From Carettochelys insculpta (lineage: Eukaryota; Chordata; Testudines; Carettochelyidae): DNA of 64,000 nt. The notes beneath the pieces are model-generated. The model had not been told where the DNA came from and did not search any database. It saw only the letters and a list, made by a program, of their open reading frames with translations. Position 1 is the stretch's first letter, and each line of letters opens with the position of its first letter. The stretch lies in the NCBI RefSeq assembly GCF_033958435.1, contig NC_134152.1:25828001-25892000 (forward strand), in the 5' to 3' direction. Positions 47,641-59,324 of this stretch are shown here, one piece after another. The translations under genes and the position numbers were made by a program.

Positions 47641-49961
47641 CAGCTACAGGGTTGTTTTTTTCTCATACACTAAAGAGTTCTCTCTGCAATCATTGAGAAA
47701 TCCCACATTTGCTGGAAAATGCACTGCTATGCTACAGAGATTTTCATATTTTCTACTCTCAAAGGAAAAATAGTCTTGGCAATGAGTAGCTCAGGTTCAC
47801 AACCTTGCTGAAAGTCCTAGAAAGGTGATGTGCCAGAATATTAAATACTAAATATCTGCAACTTTCACATTGCACCTAACTCTTTATGGGCATGATGACC
47901 AACCAGTTCCAACTAAAGTGGCTACTGCTATAGCAGTCTAGCCACATTATTCTGAAAATATACTTATTGTTCAAGCCAAGTAGCCACACTCATGGGTAGT
48001 GGCTAGCATGTCCGACACCACAGCCATGGATTCCTCTTTCACACATGCCACTCAGTTGAGGGGCCAGTACCTAGAGAGAAAACTACTCTGAACAGACTAA
48101 TACCACACTGATCTGCTTATAACAAGTGAAGTTGTTATTTCAGCTCGTGCTCCAGCCCTAAGGCCAAATCCTACCTTCCTGCTAGCCATGTTCTGCTTTC
48201 ACATTCCTGATCTGCATCTAATGCCCAAATCTGACCTAACACCATCAAATGGGGAGCATCATTGATGTTTACTGATTGTTGGTGTATTGCAGAGGTTTGT
48301 GGACTAATGAGTGCTGCAGCTGGGGAGGAACAGGCATAACAGCAGCCAATTATAAATGTCCTTGCTCTGTTTCAATACCTGAATAAATGAAGAGGAAAGG
48401 GCTGAGAGGTGCCTTGCTGCTACCACACTGACCATGACATCACCCAAACTACCTATACTCCAGCCCAGCATCAAAGGTTGATCAGTGAGGGTTAGCAATG
48501 GTCTGCTGTAGGTCTATGGCCCTTCTGAATGTATGAAGAGATGGATGTAACCCCCATAAACCAAGGATTAGCAGTAAGGCCATATATTAATTGTAAAGTA
48601 ATTGGCCCCAGATCTTTAATAAGGCCTCATACTTAATCAGTGGCCTGGAAGTATGGATGATGTCCATGGTCTCCAAAGCAAGAAAAACAGTACATTTTTG
48701 GTAGATTTACTAGAATTGTATCAATTTGCAAGGGTATGATCAATTAGTAGAACTCATCCATTTCTCATAATTAACCTTACCCTTAATTAAAAGTTCTTAG
48801 ATGGCTTGTTCCCGTAACCCGACTGGGGGAAACAAGTGAGCAGTAGAGTTGTTAGAGAAAGGTAATTTGTTGTTGTTGTTGTTGTTATTTATTGATGCCT
48901 TCTGAAAATTAAGGGTGGGTTTTTCAAAAGCACAGAGCATTGGTTTAACTGATTCTATAAAATTTGTGGCAAAATTTCCATTGATTTCTCTCACAGTAGT
49001 TAGGCCAATTGCTTAGAGCTTTTGAAAATCACACCATACATACATATCGGCACTGCTAGTAGTTATGCCATGATTCGCTAAAAAGAAGTTAAACCTATGG
49101 TGTAGTATAGATTTTACATATGTATTTTAACAACATTGGTCAATTGTACTCTATACCAAACAAGCAGCTTCCTTCAATTCTAGGTAATAGTAACTTCCGA
49201 TTTCAAACTGTTTACGTGCTGTGTTATAATGATAGTCAATCTGCTTAAATTTCATGCTTTCTTGAAAACATTTTTCCTTTAGTAGGTTTTATGTTACCAA
49301 AGGTAGTATGTCACATAGTAAAACCATTGTAAGTATCACCTAATGTTAATCTCAGTATAATCCACAGTAAATATTTATACACAGTAGACAAGTGGCTGGA
49401 TTTGTTTACATTTTGAAATCATTGAAGGGACTCACTGTACATTAGCAGGCTAATCTGCCATAATCTGCTTTAAAACCAGCTGGGTATGAATTTTATTCTA
49501 CTGAATCATTTTAGCCATACCTACACAAGGACTTCAAATATGGAATGCATTTGCTTGTGAAAGGTTATTACCTCATAGGGTATAACAGAAAGTTGCTTGC
49601 ATTGGAGAAGAGCCATGAATTTCTTCTTCTCTGCTTTAAGAACAGGCTGCTAGAATAGCTGGATGTAAACTGAAACGGGCATTCAGAGGCATGCTCTTTA
49701 CTTTTATTTCCTGGTTGTACAGCATGAACTAGGAGAATAACTCATCATTAGGGAGACACTTGCAATATGTTATCATAAAAATGCTCACTGCTAATTTGTT
49801 TTGTCTTGTTTTGCCTTCTGCTGCTTGGGAGATGCTGAGATGAATCTACCTATACTAAAATGTTCATAGGTTGACAAGGGATCATGCTGCTTTTTCTTAA
49901 TTTTCCAAAAGTACAGGATAAATATGATTGCTCCACCACCTCCCAATCAATTCAGATCTGC
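47640..49961. other. Intergenic, nothing recognised
   Basis: AT-rich, with no supported gene or transposon. A (TTG)7 repeat lies at 48868-48888. Confidence 0.55.
48868..48888. repeat. (TTG)7 trinucleotide repeat
   Basis: Uninterrupted TTG run. Confidence 0.9.
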
Positions 49962-49976
49962 TCTCAAGGAAATAGT

Positions 49977-50092
49977 CTCGGCAGTAGCCATGTTAATCTG
50001 TAAGTTTCATAAATAACAAGCAGTCGTGTAGCACCTTAGACATTAACAAATTCATTAGGTCAGGAGCTTTTGCAGAAGTGGGGCTTGTTATT
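49977..50092. mobile_element. Short Penelope-like tail insertion with perfect 15-bp target duplication
   Basis: The insert contains GGCAGTAGCCATGTTAATCT, ACAAGCAGTCGTGTAGCACC and TTAGACATTAACAAATTCAT, the tail unit of the element at 46748. The 15-mer TCTCAAGGAAATAGT lies at both 49962-49976 and 50093-50107. Insert length is 116 bp. Confidence 0.9.
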
Positions 50093-51748
50093 TCTCAAGG
50101 AAATAGTGATGGTAGCAGAGGCGACATGGACATGTGATCTTCTGAAGCCTAGCATGAAGCTTTTGGGGATCAAGAAAGTCAAGAAAAATTGATCTGGAGA
50201 GCGAAACTCAGCAATCCTATTTCCTACCAAGGGAAAAATAATTGGCTTGGAATGTTGGTGATAAGGTTCATGCACAAAGAGGCCAAGGTTGTGCGGAGCT
50301 GTGATGAGAGATCTTTCAATCCTGTTGTGGCTCCTCTGCCCATTTTAGATTCGGAGGCCCGTACCCAACTGTTCAGTGACAGGGAGACTCCTGCAAATCT
50401 GCATGCAAGGGAAGGGAGTTCAAGGTTGTTGTGATCTACAACAAACATGGGTTGCTGTGAGGGTAAGGGCAAGCCAGATCCTGACAGCTGGCTGGAGAGA
50501 GTCTTAAGCTTTTTCTGCCTCCGAACCCTTTTCCTCAAGTACGCAGAGGGACGGGGCAGGAGGCTGGCATTGCCTTAGGTGACAAGGCTCTTTAAGTGTA
50601 AGCCTCATGTCACTGATGAGGCTTCATTCTTTCTCCTTGGCCTTCACACCTGCTACCAGGATGGCTGTCAGCAGAGCTCCGGTTGGTGAAGGAATGGCTT
50701 GCCTTGCATATCCCATGGGCTGGCTACTTTCAGTCTTCTGCTTGTATGCCCTAAGCTCTGCATTTGTTTTTATCGTGTGGGCTCAAGCCGAACCAGTAAC
50801 CACGGGCCAGTCCGTACCTCACAGCACAGCTCTGCTGCCACTGCTGAGCACCAGTGCTTTCTACAGGGAATCAGGAGGAAACCCCTCCCTTCTCTTTAAA
50901 AATACGACTAAGATCCTCCACGCGATAAGTATCAGACTTGGTGAATGATTCAACTCATCCTCTTTGCTGCACTCTCTGGCCAAGACACAGCTACCTGGTG
51001 ACTGGGCAGTAACTTTTTTCAAACTAAACATCCTATGTACTAGCACATTATTTCCGTGTGGGTCTCTGAAGAATACATTCAGCTGTGATCCTTCCCCCAC
51101 CTCGTCCCCAGCAAGGCCTTCATTAGCTGAATGCGGTGGCTCTGTTCCAGCAGCCACAGCTGCTGTCACTGCTGCAATTCTTTAGCCTTGAGAAAAAGCA
51201 TATACAATTTAATATGCTCTGGGCATAACAGCTTTTTCTGTCATGAGGAGGCGGTTTCTTTATGGCTATTTTGATGGGGCAGTGTTTACCCCAGCCCGGG
51301 TTCCAGTGCATCTTGTCAGCCATTACAAATTTGCCTTTCTGGTGCCAGTTCTCATGTGCCTCAAAAACCAATGGAAACTCTGATACTCAAAACAAAAAAA
51401 TCCTGGCTCAGATAATAGTGTCCTGTCTAACTTTGTGAAGGGCCAAACCCTGGGTGTAGAGCCAAAAACACAAGCAAAAGGAGGTCCGGTGCTTAGCTGG
51501 ACATGTATCCAGGACAGGCTACATAACCTGTCATTTAACAATAGTGACCCACTGGGCCATCAGTGCAAGATCTTCTCAGGAGGAGCAATGTGGGTAGGGT
51601 CCTACCAAATTCACAATCCATTTTGGCCCATTTCACAGTTGTAATAGTTTTTCAATGGTAAATTTCATTACTTTAGGCATTTACATAGGAAATTACAATG
51701 TGGTAACTATGGGGCTCCTGACCTAAGTCTGAAGGCAGCCGCTGAGAA

Positions 51749-51773
51749 GTATGGTATGGTATGGTATGGTATA
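51749..51773. repeat. (GGTAT)5 pentanucleotide repeat
   Basis: Perfect GGTAT units, five in a row. Confidence 0.95.
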
Positions 51774-51907
51774 GCCAGCATTTCCCCTGTATTGCTCTTG
51801 GCAGGGTGCTGCCTTCAGAGCATGGTCCCTGGCCAGCAGCCATTGCTCTCCAGCCTCCCAGCACTTAAATAAGGGTGACAGTATTGCAACCTCACTACAA
51901 TACCTGT

Positions 51908-51951
51908 CACACACACACACACACTCTCTCTCTCTCTCACTCTCTCTCTCC
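51908..51951. repeat. (AC)n(TC)n compound microsatellite
   Basis: (CA) run followed by two (TC) runs. Confidence 0.95.
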
Positions 51952-52017
51952 TTTTTTGTGCTGGGCTCCCCAATTTGAGAAACACTGAGCTGAGTGAAAC
52001 CTGTACACTATACAGTA

Positions 52018-52278
52018 CTAATTCTTGACCTTCCCCCTTCACCCCTCCACTCTCTGATTTGCCCTCCTTGATAATTTTTTTCTGATTTGTCCTCCTGGAT
52101 TACTGTTTTTGGTTCTCTGTGTCTTAAATATTGAGTCTGTTCTGGTCTGGCTATGGTCTGAAGAAGTGGGTCTGTCCCACGAAAACTCACCTAATAAATT
52201 ATTTTGCTAGTCTTTAAAGTGCTACTTGACTGCTTTTTATTTTGATAGTATATAGACTAGCACGGCTCCCTCTCTGCT
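52018..52278. mobile_element. Penelope-like tail insertion with 11-bp target duplication
   Basis: The 261-bp insert reads GATTTGTCCTCCTGGATTAC, TTAAATATTGAGTCTGTTCT, GGTCTGAAGAAGTGGGTCTG, TCCCACGAAAACTCACC, AAATTATTTTGCTAGTC and TTTAAAGTGCTACTTGACTG. It is the reverse complement of the tail at 46748 plus an extension. ACTATACAGTA (52007-52017) and ACTATGCAGTA (52279-52289) flank it. The end unit GCTAGTC...GTAGCAGAGAGGGAGCC (minus) is the same as at 46748 and 61372. Confidence 0.85.
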
Positions 52279-52289
52279 ACTATGCAGTA

Positions 52290-55068
52290 TAAGTACGCAA
52301 AAGACCACATTTCACGGGGCAGACCAGATTTCACAGGCCATGACACCTTTTTTATGGCTCTGAATTTGATAGAGCTTTGCATACGGGTAATGCTGCCGCT
52401 GCTGGCAATTTACAGCTTTGCCAGGTAGACAAGCAGCCATGCCTCTTTCCCAGATAGCCATAGCCACCTTGCTGCTCAGGAGCCAGGGCTGCACACATGT
52501 ACATTTGCACCATGACAAGGCGAGATGACCCCCTGCTTGCAACTGGATTCTGTGCTATAGGCCAGAGGAGGGTTGCAACAGAAACTGATTTTTGCCTGAG
52601 ACCCTGGGCTCTCAATCATTGTTACACAGGTTAAACTGTGGGGAGCAACCAGACAAGGCTCACATTTCAATTTTGGGTTGGGGGCATAGTACAGATATGT
52701 GTTCGAAAGACACAGATGGGCTTCAGCTGGGGCCAAATCCTTAATCGAGTTCAACTTAGCTCAGAGACCCAGTGAGGAAACAGGAAAAGGAATCCCTCCT
52801 ACCACCATGTGGTTAAAGAGTAAGTCAGTTGGTTTCTTGCTCTTTTTCTTAGTAGATTTGTGAGGGATTTAGCCAGTATCAAACCGGGGCCTGAGGTCTG
52901 CACTACTTTGTCATTGGATCACAAATCTGACTTAGAAGAGAAAAACCACAAGAAAGCTAGCTAATCATCACATCGCCTTAAACACATGGCAATATAACAG
53001 AGTCATTCTGCAGCATATCTCAATTCCACAAGCATGAAAGAACGGAAAGCAGTTATTTTGCCCCAAGTCTCTGCAAGAGCCATGTCATCCTGTGCAGGAT
53101 TTATCTAAAAAATACACATGCATGGTACTGTCCGTTGTATTTCACTGCTAAGCACCATGATGTCTTCTAATGGAACAATCGCCATATTTGTAGTCTAAAG
53201 GCAATACAAAAGTTCTTTCAAATAATGACAATACATTTTCTGTATAAAGAGGATAGGGAGTAGCCACTTCCCTGAAAGGCATTCAGCTTGATTTCCCTAG
53301 AGCCAGCAGCATACACAGCTACAGCGAGTAACAGCAGGCAGTTGGGACAAAAACCGTCTCTCTTAATCCATCTCTAGTTTCCAGGTCTAAGTGTGAATTT
53401 TTGCAAAAGACAGGAAACCATCCTCACCCGTCGATAGGAACCGTAATGCAGTCAGCTAAATTTAACCAGATTTGATTTTTTTGCAAAGATGATTCTTTTG
53501 AATTTCAACCAAAACAGCAAGTGAACTGGAAAATGTAAAAAACACAGCACTTTCCTAATATTAGAGTTACTAGAGATCATGTGGAAACACAGGATCTGCC
53601 AATTCATTCAGCACTTTTGGCATGTGTAACAGAATGGCATGCTCTGTGTTCGGATGTGTTCTACGCTGGAATAAGAGCTGTTGTCTTGGGTAACAGGAGT
53701 GCGTTGTTCTTTTACTTTTTTCCTTTGATGAAAATTCATGTTTTTAAAGCAGAAATCTGCAGATTTAATTTAAACTTGAAAAACACAGGAACATGGGTTA
53801 TGTGGGATTCCAGCTAGTGTGGAATATAGATGCTTCCTTGAGTCACATACTTTCAACAGTGCTGTCTTAACTTCACAACCAAAGCAAACAAAAAAAGTTG
53901 GAAAAAAGTTAAACTATTGTGACACCAAAATTGATTACCTGTGTTGTTTCATTAGGGGACTCCAGAATACAGGATGAGATAGACATACTCTGCTTTGCAT
54001 TTGCAGCTTCTAAGAATGTTGCAAAGCGCTGCCTCTTTTAAAAAGCTGAATCCAGCTTGTTTGACATCAGCCTGATCACTCTGGTAGTGGAATGTTCCCA
54101 AGTGTAAAATATCCTCCACCTTCCCGGCAATGTACAAATGACTGCAGATGCTGATGCAATGGCTAGCCAGCTTTTTTACAGGGAAAGCCACTTTGTCATG
54201 CAAGCCACACGCCTCAGATAAGACCCCTCTTCCTAGTAAGGAGCTGTGGAAAAGCCCCGGAGATGGAGAGCTCAAGCAGATGTTCCCGTAACTCCCAAGT
54301 TTCACAGTTGGATTCCCAAGCCCCTACACATGCATATCCATTGTCACTCTCCCACCTCAAGGCAGTGGGACCTGCAGGAGTTATTGCAGCTGTGGCCCCA
54401 TGCATGACAGCTCATGAGCAGGTGTGTGTATTTGAGGTACAGGGTGGGAGTGGACAGATCCAGAGTAGTCAGCCACAGCATGCCTAGGTGCTTAAGGTGG
54501 AGGGTGGGGAAACTCCAGTCTGACCTTTAAATGAATAAGCAACTCTTTGCTTAGCTAAAATATATACTAGGTATGCTCTGTGAACTAGACAGCAATCGAC
54601 GTACAGTGAACAATCATCATCCTACTGCTCTTACATCCAGACACCCAAGTCAATACAAAAGTGATATAGCTCATACAATAAAATTACCTTAAGATCAATG
54701 ACTATGTTTACAAGGAAAGTCTTCCATTGGCTGCTGCACATATAATATTCTGTCCCTCTGACATTACATATAAATGTACTTTCAGGGCAAAATTCACGTG
54801 TGCCAGAGGCTACCACCAAGGCTTATGCCTCATTTAATAACACAAAACAGGGCATAAGGGCTGAATAGGCCTTGAGCAAAGATTCTGCACTGGGATATAT
54901 TTCACCCTTAGGATATGGCTACGTTAGAGGTTTAATTTCCAGCTCAGGCAAACAGTCCCACACTAGCTGTGATTGAGCTAGAGTGCTAAAATTAGGAGCA
55001 TATGGGCTATGGTCCAGCCCCAGTAAAATCCTATCTGAAACCCTATAGGACATTTGTTCTAAAAACCC
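52290..55068. other. Intergenic, nothing recognised
   Basis: No supported gene, RNA or repeat. Frames at 52312-52754 and 53952-54405 have no family similarity. Confidence 0.55.
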
Positions 55069-55079
55069 CAAACATGAAA

Positions 55080-55291
55080 GGTATCAAAGAGGTAGCTGTG
55101 TTAGTCTGTATCTTCAAAAACAAGAAGAACTCCTGTGGCACCTTATAGACTAACAGAAGTTTTGGAGCATAAGCTTTCGTGGGCAAAGACCCGCTTCGTC
55201 AGATACATCTGACGAAGCGGGTCTTTGCCCACGAAAGCTTATGCTCCGAAACTTCTGTTAGTCTATAAGGTGCCACAGGACTTTTTGTTTT
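55080..55291. mobile_element. Inverted dimer of Penelope-like tails, near-perfect palindrome, with target duplication
   Basis: The left unit begins AGGTAGCTGTGTTAGTCTGT and continues CTCCTGTGGCACCTTATAGA, CTAACAGAAGTTTTGGAGCA, TAAGCTTTCGTGGGC, AAAGACCCGCTTCGTCAGAT. From 55207 the same sequence runs back as its reverse complement to about 55291. Arms are about 86-90 bp with only a few differences and a 2-bp centre at 55205-55206. CAAACATGAAA (55069-55079) and CAAATATGAAA (55292-55302) flank the whole insert. Confidence 0.92.
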
Positions 55292-55534
55292 CAAATATGA
55301 AACTATTCAAAATGTTTTATTATACTCAGAACATTTTGGTTCTCCCAGACATAAACCTCCCCCCCGTCCCCACACACACCTGGATGGCACAGGATCCAAC
55401 TTTGTTTGGGAGGAAAAAAGAAACTGAGGGTTAGGGAGTTTGACACAGTTACACACTTTTATGGGCCTTGCACACTGCTCTGTAGAAAGTGGCATACATT
55501 TCCAAATCCACATTTATAGCTCATCCAACACAAA

Positions 55535-55860
55535 TGGGTTCAGCTACCACTGGCACAGGTGCCAAGAGTGGCACATGAGCTGGTTTTTCATTGGCACACA
55601 AGGTAGGAGCTCAGCCCTGCCCCTCCTCCCCCATGCAGCCAGGAGCTTGCTCAAAGCCATGCTGCCCATGGATTAATAACAGACCAGCTAATGCTACCAA
55701 CCACTACCTAAATGGTAAAGCGCTACATCTTCATTTATTTATTACTGAAGCTGTTGTAAGTAGGACTATTAGTGACTTTAAAAAATGTCACCAGCCCTTG
55801 GCCTGTACACAAAGGTCAAATTTCAACACTCTACCTTGGAAAGATTGCTGACCTCTGGAC
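55535..55860 (+). mobile_element. hAT-like MITE, copy 2 (related to 948-1254)
   Basis: The left end carries CTACCACTGGCACAGGTGCC and the right end GGAAAGATTGCTGACCTCTG. The interior GACCAGCTAATGCTACCAAC, GTAGGACTATTAGTGACTTT and AAAGGTCAAATTTCAACACT is the reverse complement of copy 1. No transposase. Confidence 0.7.
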
Positions 55861-56999
55861 TAAACTACGTTCAACCACATACATCTGTTAACAAATTCTC
55901 GGGTTACAAATAATTCCACAGAAAAAAAATCCTCTGCCATCTGTATGGAGTCCTGCTCAACTGGCTCTGGTGTGTGAGAAAAGGCAGCCAAAACAAGAAT
56001 CCTGGGAGTGACTCATAGGTCAGAAAAGATCATGGCTGTCTGGTCTGCTCTCCTGCCCACAGAACTTCACCCACCCACTCTTGTAATAGACCCATAATCG
56101 CTGCCTGAGTTATTGAAGTCCTCGCACCAGGGTGTAAAGATTTCAAGTTACAGAGAATCCACCATTTACACTAGTTGAAACCTGCCAGTGAGCTGTGCTG
56201 CTTGCTTCAGAGGAAGGTGAAAATCCCCCCGGGGACAATAAGAGGCAGTAAGATCCTCTTCTGGAAGCACACAATAGTAATGTCCTCTCGGAAGAAGCCT
56301 AGAGAAAGCAGTCTCTTAGGATTACTACATAATGTGAGTAATGCTCAGGAAAGAATTACTTGTAGGCTGACTCATAGCACAGGGCGAGGAAATAACATAC
56401 TCCAAAAATGGTAAGGTGGAAAGCCGTAGACACAGACAAACTGCCCATGACCCCAGGGTATGAGGGACATCATGGACAGACATCAGAATGACTATGCATG
56501 CTGCTCATCATTGATAGCCAATACACTGGGTGGCAGACTGGGAGAACCTGGCCAGCTTGTAGGGATACACAAGGACTCCATCTGATACACAGGCAAAGAG
56601 CTGCAGTGGGTTCCTGAACAGCCGTTCCTCACCAATGTTAGAAAGGCAAAAAGATTCCTTTTCTCCAGCCCCTCCTCGATGTCCAGCATAAAGGCAGTTC
56701 AACAGTCTTTTGCCATTGGGAATATGTCCTGATTTCAGCCCCCAGGAGAGCATTCCCCCAGCTTAAATCAGGCAAACATCTGTACTGTGCGATTTGAACG
56801 AAAGCAGCATGGGCTGAGATGTTTCACTGCTGCAAAAAGTGGCTCTGCTTGTGTACCTGAGGGATCTGAGTGTTGGCAGCTGCCCATCGAAAGGTGTGGT
56901 TAGTGCAAATCCCCTTCATGAACAAGGCCTTGGGCTTTGGGTATGTTGGGGGAAAGAGGATAGCCTCTGGCCCCAAGAAAAATTTTCTTTCCAGCTAAG

Positions 57000-57158
57000 G
57001 CCCTGATTCAAAAAGGTATTTAAAGCTCATGAACAGTCCCATTGATTTTAATCCTTCTGACTTTGTACAGGGTCTCCAAAACATCAGTGAGCCTGTTCAC
57101 ATACTTAAAGTTATACATGTGCTTTAGCACCTTGCTGAACCGGGTCCTAAATGCCAGA
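57000..57158. mobile_element. Short palindromic MITE (family L), best copy
   Basis: GGCCCTGATTCAAAAAGGTA at the left pairs imperfectly with CACCTTGCTGAACCGGGTCC at the right. Inner arms are around AGCTCATGAACAGTCCCATT and CACATACTTAAAGTTATACA. Worn versions lie at 35995 and 29028. I recall such GATCCTGCAAA...ended sequences as frequent in reptile and bird genomes but cannot name the family. Confidence 0.55.
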
Positions 57159-57201
57159 ACAGAAATGCTTGAGGGAGTATTGGTGCCCCTTTACACACAG
57201 A

Positions 57202-57907
57202 GGCTACGTCTACACGTGAAGCCAACATCGAAATAGCTTATTTCGATATAGCAACATCGAAATAGGCTATTTCGATGAATAACGTCTACACGTCCTCCAG
57301 GGCTGGCAACGTCGATGTTCAACTTCGACGTTGCGCGGCACCACATCGAAATAGGCGCTGCGAGGGTATGTCTACACGCCAAAGTAGCACACATCGAAAT
57401 AAGGGTGCCAGGCACAGCTGCAGGTCACAGGGCGGACTCAACAGCAAGCCGCTTCCTTAAAGGGCCCCTCCCAGACACAGTTGCACTAAACAACACAAGA
57501 TCCACAGAGCCGACAACTGGTTGCAGACCCTGTGCCTGCAGCATGGATCCCCAGCTGCCGCAGCAGCAGCCAGAAGCCCTGGGCTAAGGGCTGCTGCCCA
57601 CGGTGATCATAGAGCCCCGCAGGGGCTGGAGAGAGAGCATCTCTCAACCCCCCAGCTGATGGCCGCCATGGAGGACCCGGCAATTTCGACGTTGCGGGAC
57701 GCGGATCGTCTACACGGTCCCTACTTCGACGTTGAATGTCGAAGTAGGGCGCTATTCCAATCCCCTCATGAGGTTAGCGACTTCGACGTCTCGCCGCCTA
57801 ACGTCGAAGTTAACTTCGAAATAGCGCCCGACGCGTGTAGCCGCGACAGGCGCTATTTCGAAGTTAGTGCCGCTACTTCGAAGTAGCGTGCACGTGTAGA
57901 CACAGCT
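57202..57907 (+). mobile_element. Composite GTCTACAC-ended element (family B), copy 2
   Basis: The 706-bp element runs from GGCTACGTCTACACGTGAAG to CGTGCACGTGTAGACACAGCT-type end. AGA lies on both sides (57199-57201 and 57908-57910). The central ~300 bp matches 30590-30880 reversed, with few substitutions by eye, and has the MDPQLPQQQPEALG-stop frame at about 57545. Outer modules contain ATCGAAATAGGCTATTTCGA and TTCGACGTTG palindromes and internal TGTCTACACGCC and CGTCTACACGG motifs. Copy 2 has an extra ATATCGAAAT repeat near the left end. Confidence 0.9.
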
Positions 57908-59128
57908 AGAGAGAGCTGCATTTAAGCACGTTATACCCTTCTGATAGCCCAGAAAAGACAAGGGGGTCTATCTATCTGGACAACATCAGGATTATTCCTA
58001 TCCTGACTGTTTTTACATTACATTACACAATACATTTGTCTGCACCTGAGTTTTGGATTTTTTTTTTAATGGAGTTCACATTTTTATTACAGGATTCAGA
58101 TTTTTAAATACAACTTCCATTGTTAAGAAGCTCACAAGCACCACATAAAACATACAAGAATTTTATTCATACTATAACTCTGTCCCATCATCCATATCAA
58201 ATATTACAATAATCTTCAAAGAAATAGAATGTTCCCCTTACATCAAAGGAATTTTGCTGCTAAATAGTTACATGTCTTTTCAGATTGTTTACAACAGAAT
58301 TGTAATTCAAATCTGATTTTCATTACCTTGAAAGATTCATAGCAAAGTATCTGTTTTGTATGTGTGTTATTGAACCCTTAACAATAATGCTGAAATATTT
58401 CCTGCATTATATGCCAAACACTCACAAATATTTACCAATATAGCAGCAGAAACACAAGAGATAAAACGGCATATATGAGCGGCAACCTTTAAAATTCTTT
58501 TCACAGAATAGGAAAATACAAAAATGGTTAAGCAAATTATGAGTTTTTTATATAAATGTATGTGTCTGATGGATTTTTGTCTCTTTTCATGTTTGTCATG
58601 AAATTGCAAGTAGGAAAACAAACCATTTTGAATGGTCACATTTAATAATTCATGCACAAAGCAGTATCATAATAAATAACAGTAATAAACAGAACTTACT
58701 AGGACCACTAAAACATACTGAAATAAATTAAATATCTTAAGATTATGATAGGCCTGATCCTGATGTCCATGGATTTATGCAGCTCAGTGAAGATTTCTCT
58801 GAGGATTGTAGTGATGAGCCTCAGGAGTCTTCTTAGTTTTTCAGTCATGGTTAATAGCCATACACTGATTTTAAAAGGTTCCATCTGCCTCATTTAATTT
58901 GTAATTTCAGCATATAAAGAAAGCTATGAAAAATTCTTACTGTCATCAAACAGGCGGATGGTTTAATAAAAAGAGAAATATGGCTTTACCATAACAATAA
59001 AAACAAAGCAGATAGGTGCATGTTTATGGTAGTTGGATACATACTTTGCTCTAGTGTCAGAGTTTTCCTCCAATGGAAAAATTCTCTGAAGAAATTATTT
59101 GAAATGTGAAAATCTTGGCAGGGCGCTG

Positions 59129-59324
59129 CAGTGTTCCCTCTAATTTTTCCATCCATGTGCACAATGAATTTTGTTATGTGCACTAAGGCATGTGCAGATG
59201 TGCACCCCCAGTAGAAACCCATGCTGCCCACTCTGGGTGGCCGTGGGTGCTCTGCTAATCAGGGAGGCAGCACCTGAATCTCTTCTGGGCAACCTCCCAA
59301 GCTTTCAGTTTCCAGGTAATACTG
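59129..59324 (+). mobile_element. hAT-like MITE with CAGTGTTCCCT ends, in PRKAR1B 3' flank
   Basis: The left end CAGTGTTCCCTCTAATTTTT and the right end CCAGGTAATACTG are inverted, the right one worn. The interior CTAAGGCATGTGCAGATGTG and GGGTGCTCTGCTAATCAGGG is shared with 44741-44935. If the PRKAR1B transcript uses the distal polyadenylation signal, this MITE is part of the 3'UTR. Confidence 0.8.

Larger units (their letters stand above)
50108..52006. other. Intergenic, no recognised gene
   Basis: Open frames on both strands at 50189-51170 are modestly long but overlap each other and resemble nothing I know. Microsatellites occur at 51749-51773 and 51908-51951. A lncRNA or untranslated exon cannot be excluded. 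Confidence 0.5.

Noticed and set aside
47400..47800. Reverse transcriptase domain upstream of the GIY-YIG region
   Set aside because: Only broken pieces with frame changes are seen, and I could not read a convincing reverse transcriptase motif, so it is not claimed.
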